Below, piece by piece: positions 34,412 through 43,066 of a stretch of DNA of 64,000 nucleotides. Position numbers and translations under genes: made by a program. Each line of letters begins with the position of its first letter. Positions within the stretch are counted from its first letter, which is position 1. The notes beneath the pieces were generated by a model, which was not told the DNA's origin, ran no database searches, and saw only the letters and a program-made list of their open reading frames with translations. Origin of the DNA: Amycolatopsis orientalis DSM 43388 (GTDB lineage Bacteria; Actinomycetota; Actinomycetes; Mycobacteriales; Pseudonocardiaceae); contig NZ_ASXG01000157.1 in NCBI RefSeq assembly GCF_000411975.1, positions 24,723 through 88,722 of the forward strand. Direction: 5' to 3'.

Positions 34412-36262
34412 TCAGCCCGCGAGCACCTCCGCGCCGCGATGCACGCGCAGCAGGTCAGCTCGGACGAGGTCGGCCAGCAACCGCTCCTCCTCGTCCGCGT
34501 CCACCGGACGCGCGGGCAGTTCCCCGTTCCCGGCCAGCGCACCCGCCGCGGCCTCCGCGAAGGACGCCATCGCCGCCGACTGCGCGTCCCGTTGCAGCAG
34601 CGCGCCCGCCGACGCCGCGAGACCGCGCAATCCCTGCCCGGCCTCTTCCAGGGCTTCTCGTTGCTCCGGCGAAGGCTCCCGGCTGCCCGGCTCGGGACTC
34701 AGCAGGTCCTGATGCGTCCGGGCCGCGGCGCGGAACCGCAGCCCGACCTCGCGCCGGCTGCTTCCGCCGCGCAGCCGTTCCGCCACCGACGCGAGCAGCT
34801 CGCCAGTCTCGGAGACGGCGTCGGCAAGCCGTTGTGCCACCGAAGGTTTCGGCACCCCGGGCACCGCGGCGAAGCCGAACAGCAGCCCGATCACCACCGC
34901 CAGCACAACCAGCAGCAGATACTCCACCAGCACCGAAACCGCGTCCAGATGACGCGTCGTGGCGTTCATCCCGACGCTCATCAGCACCATGCAGCCGTTG
35001 AACACCATCGGCTGCACCTGCATGAACGGGAACCCGACGAGCAGCGCGACAATCCCCAGCGGCAGCAACGCGCCCGGCGGCAACAGCCACAGAGCGACCG
35101 CCAGCACCACGGCCCCGGCCGCCGCACCGGCAGCGCGCTGCCCCGCCTTCGCCAGCGTGTCCCGCCATTCCGGCTGCATGAGCGCGAAGGTCGTCATCAG
35201 GAACGAGACCGTGAGCGGGTCGCCCGGACGGAACATCGCGATCACCGCCGCGACCAGCATCCCCAGCGCGCACCGCAACGCGTGCCGCAACTGCGCGGAC
35301 CGCCACGAAAACACCCCGGTCGCCTCGCGCCGCAACGCCTCGCGCACGAGATGCCGCGGGAAGTCCACAATGGACTCGTCGCGGTTCAGCACCGCTTCCC
35401 GGATCGCGCACAGCCCCGCCCAGGCTTCGTCGAGCAGCGCGCCGGTGTCGCCGGGCAGCGCGACGTCCGGGTCGACCCGTTCGATCTCCGGCGGCTCCGA
35501 AACCGCCTTGGCCCGCACGGCTTCCGCGAGCGCCCCGACCTGTTCGTCCGCGGCCTCGAGCACGCGCGTCACCGCCGCCGCCTGTTCTTCGTCGAAGACG
35601 CGCAGCCGGTCCCGCAGCAACGCGGCGGTGCCGTGGTAGCGCGCGCCGCCGGCGAGCACCCGCGCCTGCCAGGCCCGCGGCCGGTCGGTGACCCACAACC
35701 GCACCGCCCGCTCCGCGCTCACGCGGTCCGGTCCGGCGAGCGCGTCGGCCAGTGCGGTGCGGGTCGGCTTGCCCGGATCGCTCAGCCCCATCAGCAGCCG
35801 CAGCACGAACACGACCCCGACGGCCAGCGCCGGCGCGCAGATGATCTGCACCGGGCTGGCCGCTCCGCTCAGCTGGAAGCCGTAGCCGAACACCGTGGCC
35901 ATGCCGAGTCCGAGCCCGACCGTCACATACCGCGACCCGAGCGCGGGCACCAGCGCCGCCGCGAACACCACCAGCACGAGCAACGCGATCGACGCGACCG
36001 GCGACACCTCGCCCAGCAGCCGCGGCCCGGCGCCGCCGAGCACGACCGCCGGCGCGAACGCGGCGAGCAGCCACAGGTCCGGCCGCAACGGCCCGCCGGT
36101 GGCGGCGATGAAACAGAACAAGGCGGTCAGCCCGGCCAGCATCGCCGTCGAGCCGAGCCCGAGCGCCACCCCGAGCCCGGCCGTGCCGCCGACGACCACC
36201 AAAATCGCCGCGAGCATCCCGCCGCCGCGCGCAATCGCGTTCATCCCGCCCCGTTCCGTCAC
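34412..36262 (-). CDS. FUSC family membrane transporter (aromatic acid exporter-like)
   Basis: A 616-residue membrane protein with two blocks of transmembrane helices (about 8-165 and 345-480), each followed by a soluble helical region, as in FUSC/YccS/AaeB proteins. FRPGDPLTVSFLMTTFALMQ and PEWRDTLAKAGQRAAGAAAG match the second membrane block. GTG 36262 and ATG 36244 are both possible starts. It lies 68 bases after the FAD monooxygenase on the same strand, so the two may export and modify phenolic compounds under MarR control. Confidence 0.87.
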   Translation of the reverse strand: MTERGGMNAIARGGGMLAAILVVVGGTAGLGVALGLGSTAMLAGLTALFCFIAATGGPLRPDLWLLAAFAPAVVLGGAGPRLLGEVSPVASIALLVLVVFAAALVPALGSRYVTVGLGLGMATVFGYGFQLSGAASPVQIICAPALAVGVVFVLRLLMGLSDPGKPTRTALADALAGPDRVSAERAVRLWVTDRPRAWQARVLAGGARYHGTAALLRDRLRVFDEEQAAAVTRVLEAADEQVGALAEAVRAKAVSEPPEIERVDPDVALPGDTGALLDEAWAGLCAIREAVLNRDESIVDFPRHLVREALRREATGVFSWRSAQLRHALRCALGMLVAAVIAMFRPGDPLTVSFLMTTFALMQPEWRDTLAKAGQRAAGAAAGAVVLAVALWLLPPGALLPLGIVALLVGFPFMQVQPMVFNGCMVLMSVGMNATTRHLDAVSVLVEYLLLVVLAVVIGLLFGFAAVPGVPKPSVAQRLADAVSETGELLASVAERLRGGSSRREVGLRFRAAARTHQDLLSPEPGSREPSPEQREALEEAGQGLRGLAASAGALLQRDAQSAAMASFAEAAAGALAGNGELPARPVDADEEERLLADLVRADLLRVHRGAEVLAG

Positions 36263-36330
36263 CGCGCAATGCCGCCGGGTAGCCTCGCACGCCGCGACGG
36301 CGCGTCCGAGCCCGACTCGCCCACCGAGGC

Positions 36331-37515
36331 TCAGACGGTCGCGCGCTCCGGCGGCAGCGTCAGCAACGTGTGCACCTCGTTGTGCTCCTCCCCCGGCAAT
36401 CCGTCCATCGACCGCAGCGCCGCGTTCCGCGCTTCCAGCTCCGCTTCGGTGCGCGGCGCCATGACCGGCGCCCCGCCCGTGGCCAGCGCCTGGTTCCGCT
36501 CGACGAACTCCCGCGAGCGGCTCTCGTACGCCGCGAACGCCTCCTCGTGCGGGGCCTCGGCCAGCTCGTAGGCCAGCAGATACGCGCCGATCATCGCGAG
36601 GCTCGAGCCCTGCCCGGAGAGGAACGACGTCGCGTGCGCGGCGTCCCCGGCCAGCGCGACCCGGCCCTTCGCCCAGACCGGCAGGTGGATCTGGCTGACC
36701 ACGTCGAAGAACAGGTCATCGGCGGTACGCATCGCCTCGACCATCCGGGGCACCAGCCAGCCGTCTCCCTCGAAGTAGCCGGCGACCAGGTCGCGCTGCG
36801 CCCGCGGGTCGGCGAAGGCGTGGAACGGCGCGTCCTCCCGGCTGAACAGCAGGAACGCGTGCATGTCGCCGTCGCCGTCCCCGGTGGCGTAGAGCGCCGC
36901 GCTGTGGCCCGGAACCGCCCACACCACGCCTTCGTGCGACAGCCCGAGGTCGTTGGGCATGGTGAACCCGGCGAAGCAGTAGCCGAGGTAGCGGTGGAAC
37001 CGCTCCTCCGGCCCGAAGACCAGCGAACGCGTCTTCGAGTGCAGCCCGTCCGCGCCGATGACCAGGTCGAACGTCTGGCTCCGGCCGCTGGTGAACGTCA
37101 CGTCGACCCGGTCGCCCCGGTCGTTCAGCGTGGCGATCGACTCCGAGAAGCGGAACTCGACGTCGTCGCGGACCGCGTCGTACAGCAGGCTGGTGAGATC
37201 GCCGCGGGCCAGCTCGATGTCGTAACCCGCTCGGTCCCCGGTCAGCACGGCCGGTTCGACGCCCTGGATGACGCCGCCGTCCGCGTCGAGGAACGAAAGC
37301 CGCCGGGTCGCGACGTGCCGCGCCCGCGCCTTGTCCTCCAGGCCCATCCGCCGCAGCACCTCGACGGCCGGGCCGCGCGTGTCGATCGGGTACCCGCCGC
37401 CGCGCACCGCCGGCGCCTTCTCCACCACGGTGACCGCGAAGCCGTACCGGTTCAGCCAGTACGCCAGCGCCGGGCCCGCGATGCTCGCCCCCGAGATCAG
37501 CACACTCCCGTTCAT
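36331..37515 (-). CDS. FAD-dependent monooxygenase (group A flavoprotein)
   Basis: A 394-residue p-hydroxybenzoate hydroxylase-type flavoprotein. VLISGASIAGPALAYWLNRY is the GxGxxG FAD motif, DLVIGADGLHSKTRSLVFG the DG motif, and GRVALAGDAAHATSFLSGQG the GD FAD-ribityl motif. It diverges from the MarR gene at 37649, with two palindromic operators between, and is followed by the FUSC exporter. The substrate is probably an aromatic compound. Confidence 0.93.
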   Translation of the reverse strand: MNGSVLISGASIAGPALAYWLNRYGFAVTVVEKAPAVRGGGYPIDTRGPAVEVLRRMGLEDKARARHVATRRLSFLDADGGVIQGVEPAVLTGDRAGYDIELARGDLTSLLYDAVRDDVEFRFSESIATLNDRGDRVDVTFTSGRSQTFDLVIGADGLHSKTRSLVFGPEERFHRYLGYCFAGFTMPNDLGLSHEGVVWAVPGHSAALYATGDGDGDMHAFLLFSREDAPFHAFADPRAQRDLVAGYFEGDGWLVPRMVEAMRTADDLFFDVVSQIHLPVWAKGRVALAGDAAHATSFLSGQGSSLAMIGAYLLAYELAEAPHEEAFAAYESRSREFVERNQALATGGAPVMAPRTEAELEARNAALRSMDGLPGEEHNEVHTLLTLPPERATV

Positions 37516-37544
37516 GGTTCTCCCCTTCCCCCGGCAGGCGATAG

Positions 37545-37561
37545 ATGCCTACCTTAGGTAT
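37545..37561. promoter_or_regulatory. MarR operator, site 1 (imperfect)
   Basis: ATGCCTACCTTAGGTAT matches 13 or more positions of the perfect palindrome at 37614-37630 and lies 30 bases upstream of the monooxygenase ATG. The right half TTAGGTAT is identical to site 2. Confidence 0.6.
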
Positions 37562-37613
37562 CATTTTCGAGACCGGCCGGAACCGCTTCGCGCGATCCCG
37601 GTGACCCGACCAT

Positions 37614-37630
37614 ATACCTAAGTTAGGTAT
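37614..37630. promoter_or_regulatory. MarR operator, site 2 (perfect palindrome)
   Basis: ATACCTAA-G-TTAGGTAT is a perfect 17-bp dyad ending 18 bases before the MarR ATG at 37649. It is the most AT-rich sequence nearby and is typical of MarR-box spacing. Two such sites in the divergent region indicate repression of both the regulator and the monooxygenase-exporter operon. Confidence 0.72.
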
Positions 37631-37648
37631 CTAATCAAGGAGCCCGCG

Positions 37649-38116
37649 ATGTCCGCCGTCTCTTCCCTGCTCCGGGACCTGCTCCCCCGGCTGAACGAGC
37701 TGAGCGGGACGCTGCGCCGGGGAAAGCTCTTCGACCGCGCGGTCGAGGCGACCGGGCTGCCGCTGGAGCGGCCGGCGATGAGCGTGCTCGGCATCCTGCA
37801 CATCGAGGGCCAGCCGCTGCGGGTGGGCGAGATCGCCAACCGGATGAACGTCGTCGGGCCGCACGTGACCCGGCAGGTGCAAGGCCTGGAAAGCCGCGGC
37901 CTGGTGCGCCGGGTGGCCGACCCGGACGACCAGCGGGCCCGGCTGATCGAGCTGACCCCGGAAGGCAAGGCCGCGACCGAACGCTACGTCGAGGTGATCG
38001 AAGGCTGGTTCTCCTCCGCGCTCAGCGGCTGGACGGAGGAGGACCGCCAGCTCCTCGACCAGCTGCTGAAGCGGCTCGTCGAGGACCTGACGGCCCGGTT
38101 GTCCGAGTTGGACTGA
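37649..38116 (+). CDS. MarR family transcriptional regulator
   Basis: A 155-residue MarR protein: helices, winged helix-turn-helix LRVGEIANRMNVVGPHVTRQ with VQGLESRGLVRRVADPDDQR (DxR wing), and C-terminal dimer helix. The ATG has aaggagcccgcg upstream. Divergent from the FAD monooxygenase and flanked by two copies of its probable operator. It converges 7 bases from the stop of the next gene. Confidence 0.92.
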   Translation: MSAVSSLLRDLLPRLNELSGTLRRGKLFDRAVEATGLPLERPAMSVLGILHIEGQPLRVGEIANRMNVVGPHVTRQVQGLESRGLVRRVADPDDQRARLIELTPEGKAATERYVEVIEGWFSSALSGWTEEDRQLLDQLLKRLVEDLTARLSELD

Positions 38117-38123
38117 AGCGGGG

Positions 38124-39032
38124 TCACCGCGACAGCCGCAGGAACTCCCGCTGCTCGCGGTCGTAGCGCTGGGTCAGCCCGTTTCCGTAGCGGTCCCACC
38201 AGTTCTGCGTGTGCCCGTTCTGCCGGGTGGTCGTGTCGCCGTAGATCTCCCGGTCGTATTCGATCCGGGCGTCGTGGAACTGCTGCTGGAACTCCTCCGG
38301 CGACAGGCTCCGCAGCTGCTCGACCGCGGCCGGGTCGAGGGTGCGCGCGCTCCGCACGATGTCCGCGCCGCCCATGTGGTTCAGGATCGCCCGGACGCCG
38401 CCCGCGCCGCGCATGTGCGCCCCGGACATGATCGCCGCCTGCGCGCCCGGGTCGCTGAACTCCAGCGCCCCGGCATGGCGCGCGTTCGCGGTCATCAGCT
38501 GCGCGACCACCGCGCGTTCCTCGGCGCTGCCGACGCCGTACCGCTCGCGGGCGGCCATGATCTGGTCGTAGCCGTTGTGCATGCTCTCCCGGAAGCCGTA
38601 CGCCTCGCGCACCCCGCCCTGTTCGCCCGTCGCGCCTTCGGACCGCATGATCGAATCGACGACCCGGTCGTCCAGCTGCCGCGGTGCGGCACCCCCAGCG
38701 GCCGCACCGCCGCCGCCTGCCCCGGCTCCCCCGCCGCCGTAGCCGTGGGCCACCGCGGTGTCGGCGTCGGCGTAGTTCTGCGCCGCGTGCCGCACCTTGC
38801 CGTTGACCTGCTCGATCAGCTTCACGAAATCGCCGAGCGACGACACGAGTTTCGACTGCAGCAAGGTGTTCGCGGCGGCGACCCCGCTGCCGATGCCCGC
38901 GAACGACAAGGAGTCGATCACGAGGGTTTCGAGGTCGCGCACGGCCGAGAACGCCGCGGCGCCGAGGCCTTCCACGTTCTTCACGATCGCCGACACCTCG
39001 GCCGGCAGCACCCGGTAGCTTCCCGCTGTCAT
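38124..39032 (-). CDS. candidate type VII secretion effector with ESX-like N-terminus and unrecognised C-terminal domain
   Basis: A 302-residue protein without a signal peptide. Residues about 1-95 are an amphipathic helical pair like ESX/EspC substrates, ending AAQNYADADTAVA, which holds a YxxxD secretion signal. A Gly/Ala linker (about 97-115) leads to a C-terminal domain of about 190 residues: VDSIMRSEGATGEQGGVREA, a central helical part, and NWWDRYGNGLTQRYDREQRE near the end. The acidic SEG region and the terminal R..Y pattern faintly recall muramidase families such as GH108, but I do not claim it. No immunity or ESX machinery gene is adjacent. Confidence 0.6.
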   Translation of the reverse strand: MTAGSYRVLPAEVSAIVKNVEGLGAAAFSAVRDLETLVIDSLSFAGIGSGVAAANTLLQSKLVSSLGDFVKLIEQVNGKVRHAAQNYADADTAVAHGYGGGGAGAGGGGAAAGGAAPRQLDDRVVDSIMRSEGATGEQGGVREAYGFRESMHNGYDQIMAARERYGVGSAEERAVVAQLMTANARHAGALEFSDPGAQAAIMSGAHMRGAGGVRAILNHMGGADIVRSARTLDPAAVEQLRSLSPEEFQQQFHDARIEYDREIYGDTTTRQNGHTQNWWDRYGNGLTQRYDREQREFLRLSR

Positions 39033-39128
39033 GGCAGCGACCCTCGCGCACCGGCCCGGCCGCGCCAACGGCCGAATTACCCACTTCCGGAGGGGATCGA
39101 ATCGCTGCCCGGTGGGTACCTGGGCGGC

Positions 39129-40187
39129 ATGGAGTCCGACGAGGACCGGCACGACCGGACCGACCACGAGATCGAACTGCTCGCCGAGCGGCTCTGGGCC
39201 TGGTCCCGTGAACCGGACGGCGAGCGGGAGCCGGATCTCGGTCCGCTCGCCGAGGCCGGGTTCGACCTCACCGGACGCACCGCGCGGTACGGCAGCGGGC
39301 GTCCGTGCGTCGCCCTGCTGCTCCCGTCCGACCGGCGCCGGGAATTCGGGCACAACCTCGTCGCCGCGGCGGTCGTCGGCGCGGCGCTGGCGACCGTCCG
39401 GACACTGGAATCCGGTTCCGTCGTCGTCACCGACCGCCCGGCCGACGGCATCGACGCGGTGCTGACTTTCCAGCCCGGCGTGCACACCTGGGCCGCCGCG
39501 CCGCTCGCCGCGCGGACCGAACTGCGGGTGACCGTGCACGGGAATTCCGGCCCCGCCCCCGAAGACAGCACCGACGCGGTCGCCGGGCTGGTGCAGGTGT
39601 TCACCGCGATCGCCGCGCTGCGGGCCCGGCTGCCCGCCGGTGCGGCTGTACAGGGAATCGTGACGCACGGCGGGGAATCCACCGATGTGGTGCCCGATTT
39701 CGCCGAGGCGCGGTTCGGATTGCGCGCGCCGGACGCGGAAAGTCTCGGCCGGGTCGTCACCGAAGTGACCACCGCCGCCGAGGGAGCCGCGATGGCGACC
39801 GGAACCAAGGCGAATGTCGAACGGTTCGGCCCGATTCACGCGCGGTTCCACGACAACCCCGTGCTGTCCGGCCATTTCGCCCGGCATCTCGCGGCGTGCG
39901 GGATCCACGCGGCCCCGTCGGGCATCGCGGCGGTCCCCGGCCGGCCCGAGGTGGGCGATCTGAGCGTGCGGATGCCGACGATCCATCCGTCGGTCGCGCT
40001 CCACGATCCGGTCCGCGCGGTCGGCAGCCGGGCGTTCGCCGAAGCGACCGGCTCGCCGCGCGCCCGGACCGTGCTGCTCGCGACGGCGGCGGCGCTGGCC
40101 CGGACCGCGTCGGACCTGCTCGCGCATCCCGCGCTGGTGCGCCAAGCCTGGGACAATTTCGCCGATCGCACGCGGCGGACTGGCTAG
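39129..40187 (+). CDS. M20 family amidohydrolase homologue with degenerate metal site
   Basis: A 352-residue protein with the architecture of AbgB-like M20 peptidases, shorter than the usual 390-430. The block EFGHNLVAAAVVGAALATVR aligns with CGHN of active enzymes, but the Cys is Phe and the later PAEE acid pair appears as RPADGIDAV. The dimerisation/lid region (HGNSGPAPEDSTDAVAGLVQ) is kept. It may be a non-catalytic binding protein or have changed chemistry. ATG 39129 is preferred; the frame upstream is antisense to the effector gene. The next gene starts 10 bases after its stop. Confidence 0.72.
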   Translation: MESDEDRHDRTDHEIELLAERLWAWSREPDGEREPDLGPLAEAGFDLTGRTARYGSGRPCVALLLPSDRRREFGHNLVAAAVVGAALATVRTLESGSVVVTDRPADGIDAVLTFQPGVHTWAAAPLAARTELRVTVHGNSGPAPEDSTDAVAGLVQVFTAIAALRARLPAGAAVQGIVTHGGESTDVVPDFAEARFGLRAPDAESLGRVVTEVTTAAEGAAMATGTKANVERFGPIHARFHDNPVLSGHFARHLAACGIHAAPSGIAAVPGRPEVGDLSVRMPTIHPSVALHDPVRAVGSRAFAEATGSPRARTVLLATAAALARTASDLLAHPALVRQAWDNFADRTRRTG

Positions 40188-40197
40188 AGTCCTCGGA

Positions 40198-41022
40198 ATG
40201 GGGACGACCACCGCGGATCTGCCGCTGCCGGACGGCCGGAATCTTCGAGTGCACGACAGCGGGGGCGACGGGTTTCCGCTGGTGTGGCACCACGGAACTC
40301 CGCAATCCGGCCGTTTGCTGCCGCCGGTGGCGGAGGCCGCCGCGGCGCGCGGATTCCGCCTCGTTTCCTATGCCCGGCCGGGATACGCCGAATCCACTCC
40401 GAAGGCCGGACGGACGGTCGGCTCGGCTGCCGAAGACGTGCGGCGCCTGGCGGACGCGCTGGACCTGCCGCGGTTCGCCGTGGCGGGCGCGTCCGGCGGC
40501 GGTCCGCACGCATTGGCTTGCGCCGCGGGACTGCCGGATCGGGTGCTGGCCGCGGTGTCCCTCGCCGGATTGGCCCCATTCTCCGAGGAATACGACTGGT
40601 ACGGCGGGATGGCCGACGACAGCTGGCTGCGGGCCGCCCGCGAGGGCCGCGAAACCCGGCTGCGGCACGGGGAAACGCGGGAATTCGACCCGGCGAGTTT
40701 CACCGACGCGGACTGGGCGGCGCTGCGCGGCACGTGGGGCCCGCTGGGACAGGACGCGGGTGCGGCGGCTGACGTCGCCGCGGAAGCCGACGACGACCTC
40801 GCGTATGTCGCGCCGTGGGGCTTCGCGGCCGCCGACGTGCGGGTTCCGGTGCTGCTGGTGCACGGCGGCGACGACCGCGTCGTCCCGGCCAGCCACAGCG
40901 AATGGCTGCTGCGGAACCTCCCGGACGCCGAGCTGTGGCTCCGTCCGCACGACGGGCACATCTCGGTGCTGAACGCACTCCCGACGGCGCTCGACTGGCT
41001 GCGCAACCGCCTCGCCCGCTGA
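40198..41022 (+). CDS. alpha/beta hydrolase
   Basis: A 274-residue alpha/beta hydrolase. Oxyanion segment WHHGTPQSG, nucleophile elbow AGASGGGPHA (Ser in GASGG), acid in LLVHGGDDRVVPASHS and His in RPHDGHISVL. The core is complete and the length typical. It starts 10 bases after the M20-like gene, suggesting an operon. The substrate is unknown. Confidence 0.9.
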   Translation: MGTTTADLPLPDGRNLRVHDSGGDGFPLVWHHGTPQSGRLLPPVAEAAAARGFRLVSYARPGYAESTPKAGRTVGSAAEDVRRLADALDLPRFAVAGASGGGPHALACAAGLPDRVLAAVSLAGLAPFSEEYDWYGGMADDSWLRAAREGRETRLRHGETREFDPASFTDADWAALRGTWGPLGQDAGAAADVAAEADDDLAYVAPWGFAAADVRVPVLLVHGGDDRVVPASHSEWLLRNLPDAELWLRPHDGHISVLNALPTALDWLRNRLAR

Positions 41023-41043
41023 CCGCCGGTTATCGTGTCAGGC

Positions 41044-42018
41044 ATGAGCAACGTCGAGGCCGACCCGGCCGAACTCGAGTGCGGCGGCGACCCGGTCGAC
41101 CCGGGCAAGGTCGAGATCCTCGACGCCCGCTCCGTCCCGCTCGGCGGACCGCGGGCGATGCCGGTCCGCCGCACCCTGCCGCAGCGCCAGCGGTCGCTCA
41201 TCGGCGCGTGGTGCTTCGCCGACCACTACGGCCCCGACGACACCTCGGTCAGCGGCGGCATGTCCGTCGGCCCGCATCCGCACACCGGGCTGCAGACGGT
41301 GAGCTGGCTGTTCACCGGCGAGATCGAACACCGCGACAGCCTCGGCTCGCACGCGATGGTCCGCCCCGGCGAACTGAACCTGATGACCGGCGGGCACGGC
41401 ATCTGCCACGAAGAGGTGTCGACGCCGGAAACCACGACGCTGCACGGCGTCCAGCTCTGGGTCGCGCTGCCGGACGAGCACCGGCACACCGCCCGCGACT
41501 TCCAGCATTACGCGCCCCCGGCCACCGGACTCGACGGCGCCGTCGCGCGCGTCTTCCTCGGCACGCTGGCCGGCGCGACCTCGCCGGTGAAGACCTTCAC
41601 CCCGTTGCTGGGCGCGGAAATCGTCCTCGACCCGGGGGCGAGCCTCAGCCTCGCCGCGGACCCGTCCTTCGAGCACGGCGTCCTGCTCGACACCGGAGAG
41701 GTCGTTTTCGCGGGCACCCCGCTGCAGCGCGCTCAGCTCGGCTACCTCGGCATCGGCGCGGCGAAGCTCGAGCTGCGCAACCCCGGGGCGGAACCGGCGC
41801 GAGTGATCCTGCTCGGCGGGCCGCCGTTCGGCGAGGAAATCCTGATGTGGTGGAACTTCGTCGGCCGCAGCCACGAGGAGATCGCCGAGTACCGCGCGGC
41901 GTGGGAGGCGAATTCCGACCAGTTCGGCGCGATCGAGCCGTACCCCGGCGGCCCGGCGCGGCTGCCCGCTCCCCCGCTGCCCGCGGTGCGGATCAAACCG
42001 CGCCGCAACCCGTCGTAA
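41044..42018 (+). CDS. pirin family protein
   Basis: A 324-residue bicupin of the pirin family. The metal site is in GPHPHTGLQTVSWLFTGEIE and ELNLMTGGHGICHEE (three His and one Glu), and the C-terminal cupin carries ILLGGPPFGEEILMWWNFVG, a pirin hallmark. Some pirins are quercetinases or redox-sensing iron proteins. An alternative GTG start lies nine bases upstream at 41035. Confidence 0.92.
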   Translation: MSNVEADPAELECGGDPVDPGKVEILDARSVPLGGPRAMPVRRTLPQRQRSLIGAWCFADHYGPDDTSVSGGMSVGPHPHTGLQTVSWLFTGEIEHRDSLGSHAMVRPGELNLMTGGHGICHEEVSTPETTTLHGVQLWVALPDEHRHTARDFQHYAPPATGLDGAVARVFLGTLAGATSPVKTFTPLLGAEIVLDPGASLSLAADPSFEHGVLLDTGEVVFAGTPLQRAQLGYLGIGAAKLELRNPGAEPARVILLGGPPFGEEILMWWNFVGRSHEEIAEYRAAWEANSDQFGAIEPYPGGPARLPAPPLPAVRIKPRRNPS

Positions 42019-42054
42019 CGCGACGTTCGCGGTCGGCACCGGAATCGCCGTTCA

Positions 42055-42963
42055 CTAGACCCCGCCCCCTTTGACCCGGTTCCGTGCCCCGGACGGGTCG
42101 AAGTTCACCCGCCGGAGCGGTCCAGCGGCCAGCAACACCACCGCCACCGCGCTGAGCGCCGCCAGCACCAGCGCCGCCACGAACCGGGCCGGCACTGACG
42201 TCGCCGACGCCAGCACCGCGTACCCGCCCAGCACCACCACTACCGGCCCGAGCAGGGCGACCGCGGTCAGCACCGGCGGGATCCGGCCGCCGTCCGGACG
42301 CCTCGCCGAGACGACCGCCGCGCCCGCCGACACGACCGCGGCCACCAGCAGGCAGGCGCCCACGGTGTCCGACAGGCGGTGCCAGCCGAGCGCGACGGTC
42401 GCCGCGGCCACCCAGGCGACGCCGGGCGCACCCGCGGCGAGCACCCAGGTCCGGAACCGCGCGGGCAGCACCACGGCCAGCGCCAGCAGCACGGCGGTGG
42501 CCGCGCTCACGTGCCCGCTCGGAAAGCTGTTGTGGTGCGGGGCTCCGGTCGAGCCGACGTCCGGCCGGTCCAGCAGGTAGATCTTGAGCAGCTGCGCGGC
42601 GGCCAGCGGCAGCAAATACAGCGCCAGCGCGGTCACCCCGAGCGCGAAGCGCTTGCGCAGCAGCGCCAGCGCCACGATGACGATCCCGGCCGCCCCGAAC
42701 ACCTCGACGCCGTCTATCCCGGCCAGCGGCCGCGCCCAGTCCACAGTGGACCGCGGGAGGCGCTGCGCGAAGCGGACCACGCCGTCCTCGGCGCGCTGTC
42801 CGGCCTCGGTCCGCACGAACAGCAGGTACGCCACGGCGAACGCGCCGGCGAACCCGAGCGCCGCCGCGATCAGCACAGCGGTCCGCGACCGCCGGGGAGG
42901 GGCGAGCGCGTGGCGCGGCGCGGACAGGGGCACGGTCTGCGGTTCAGGAGTCAGCACTGCCAT
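42055..42963 (-). CDS. PAP2 family phosphatase, membrane-bound
   Basis: A 302-residue membrane protein with about six helices. Phosphatase motifs are KIYLLDRPDVG (motif 1), NSFPSGHVSAATAV (motif 2) and GWHRLSDTVGA (motif 3), the order and spacing of lipid phosphatases such as undecaprenyl or phosphatidate phosphatases. It converges with the pirin gene and diverges from the response regulator, 103 bases away. Confidence 0.9.
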   Translation of the reverse strand: MAVLTPEPQTVPLSAPRHALAPPRRSRTAVLIAAALGFAGAFAVAYLLFVRTEAGQRAEDGVVRFAQRLPRSTVDWARPLAGIDGVEVFGAAGIVIVALALLRKRFALGVTALALYLLPLAAAQLLKIYLLDRPDVGSTGAPHHNSFPSGHVSAATAVLLALAVVLPARFRTWVLAAGAPGVAWVAAATVALGWHRLSDTVGACLLVAAVVSAGAAVVSARRPDGGRIPPVLTAVALLGPVVVVLGGYAVLASATSVPARFVAALVLAALSAVAVVLLAAGPLRRVNFDPSGARNRVKGGGV

Positions 42964-43066
42964 GTCTTCGACCCTGGCCGCGGGATTTCGGGATCTCGTC
43001 AGTGCCGTGTCATGGTTTCGCTACAAGATCCGCCCGGCTCGCGCGAATCCGCGGGCATTCCGAATA

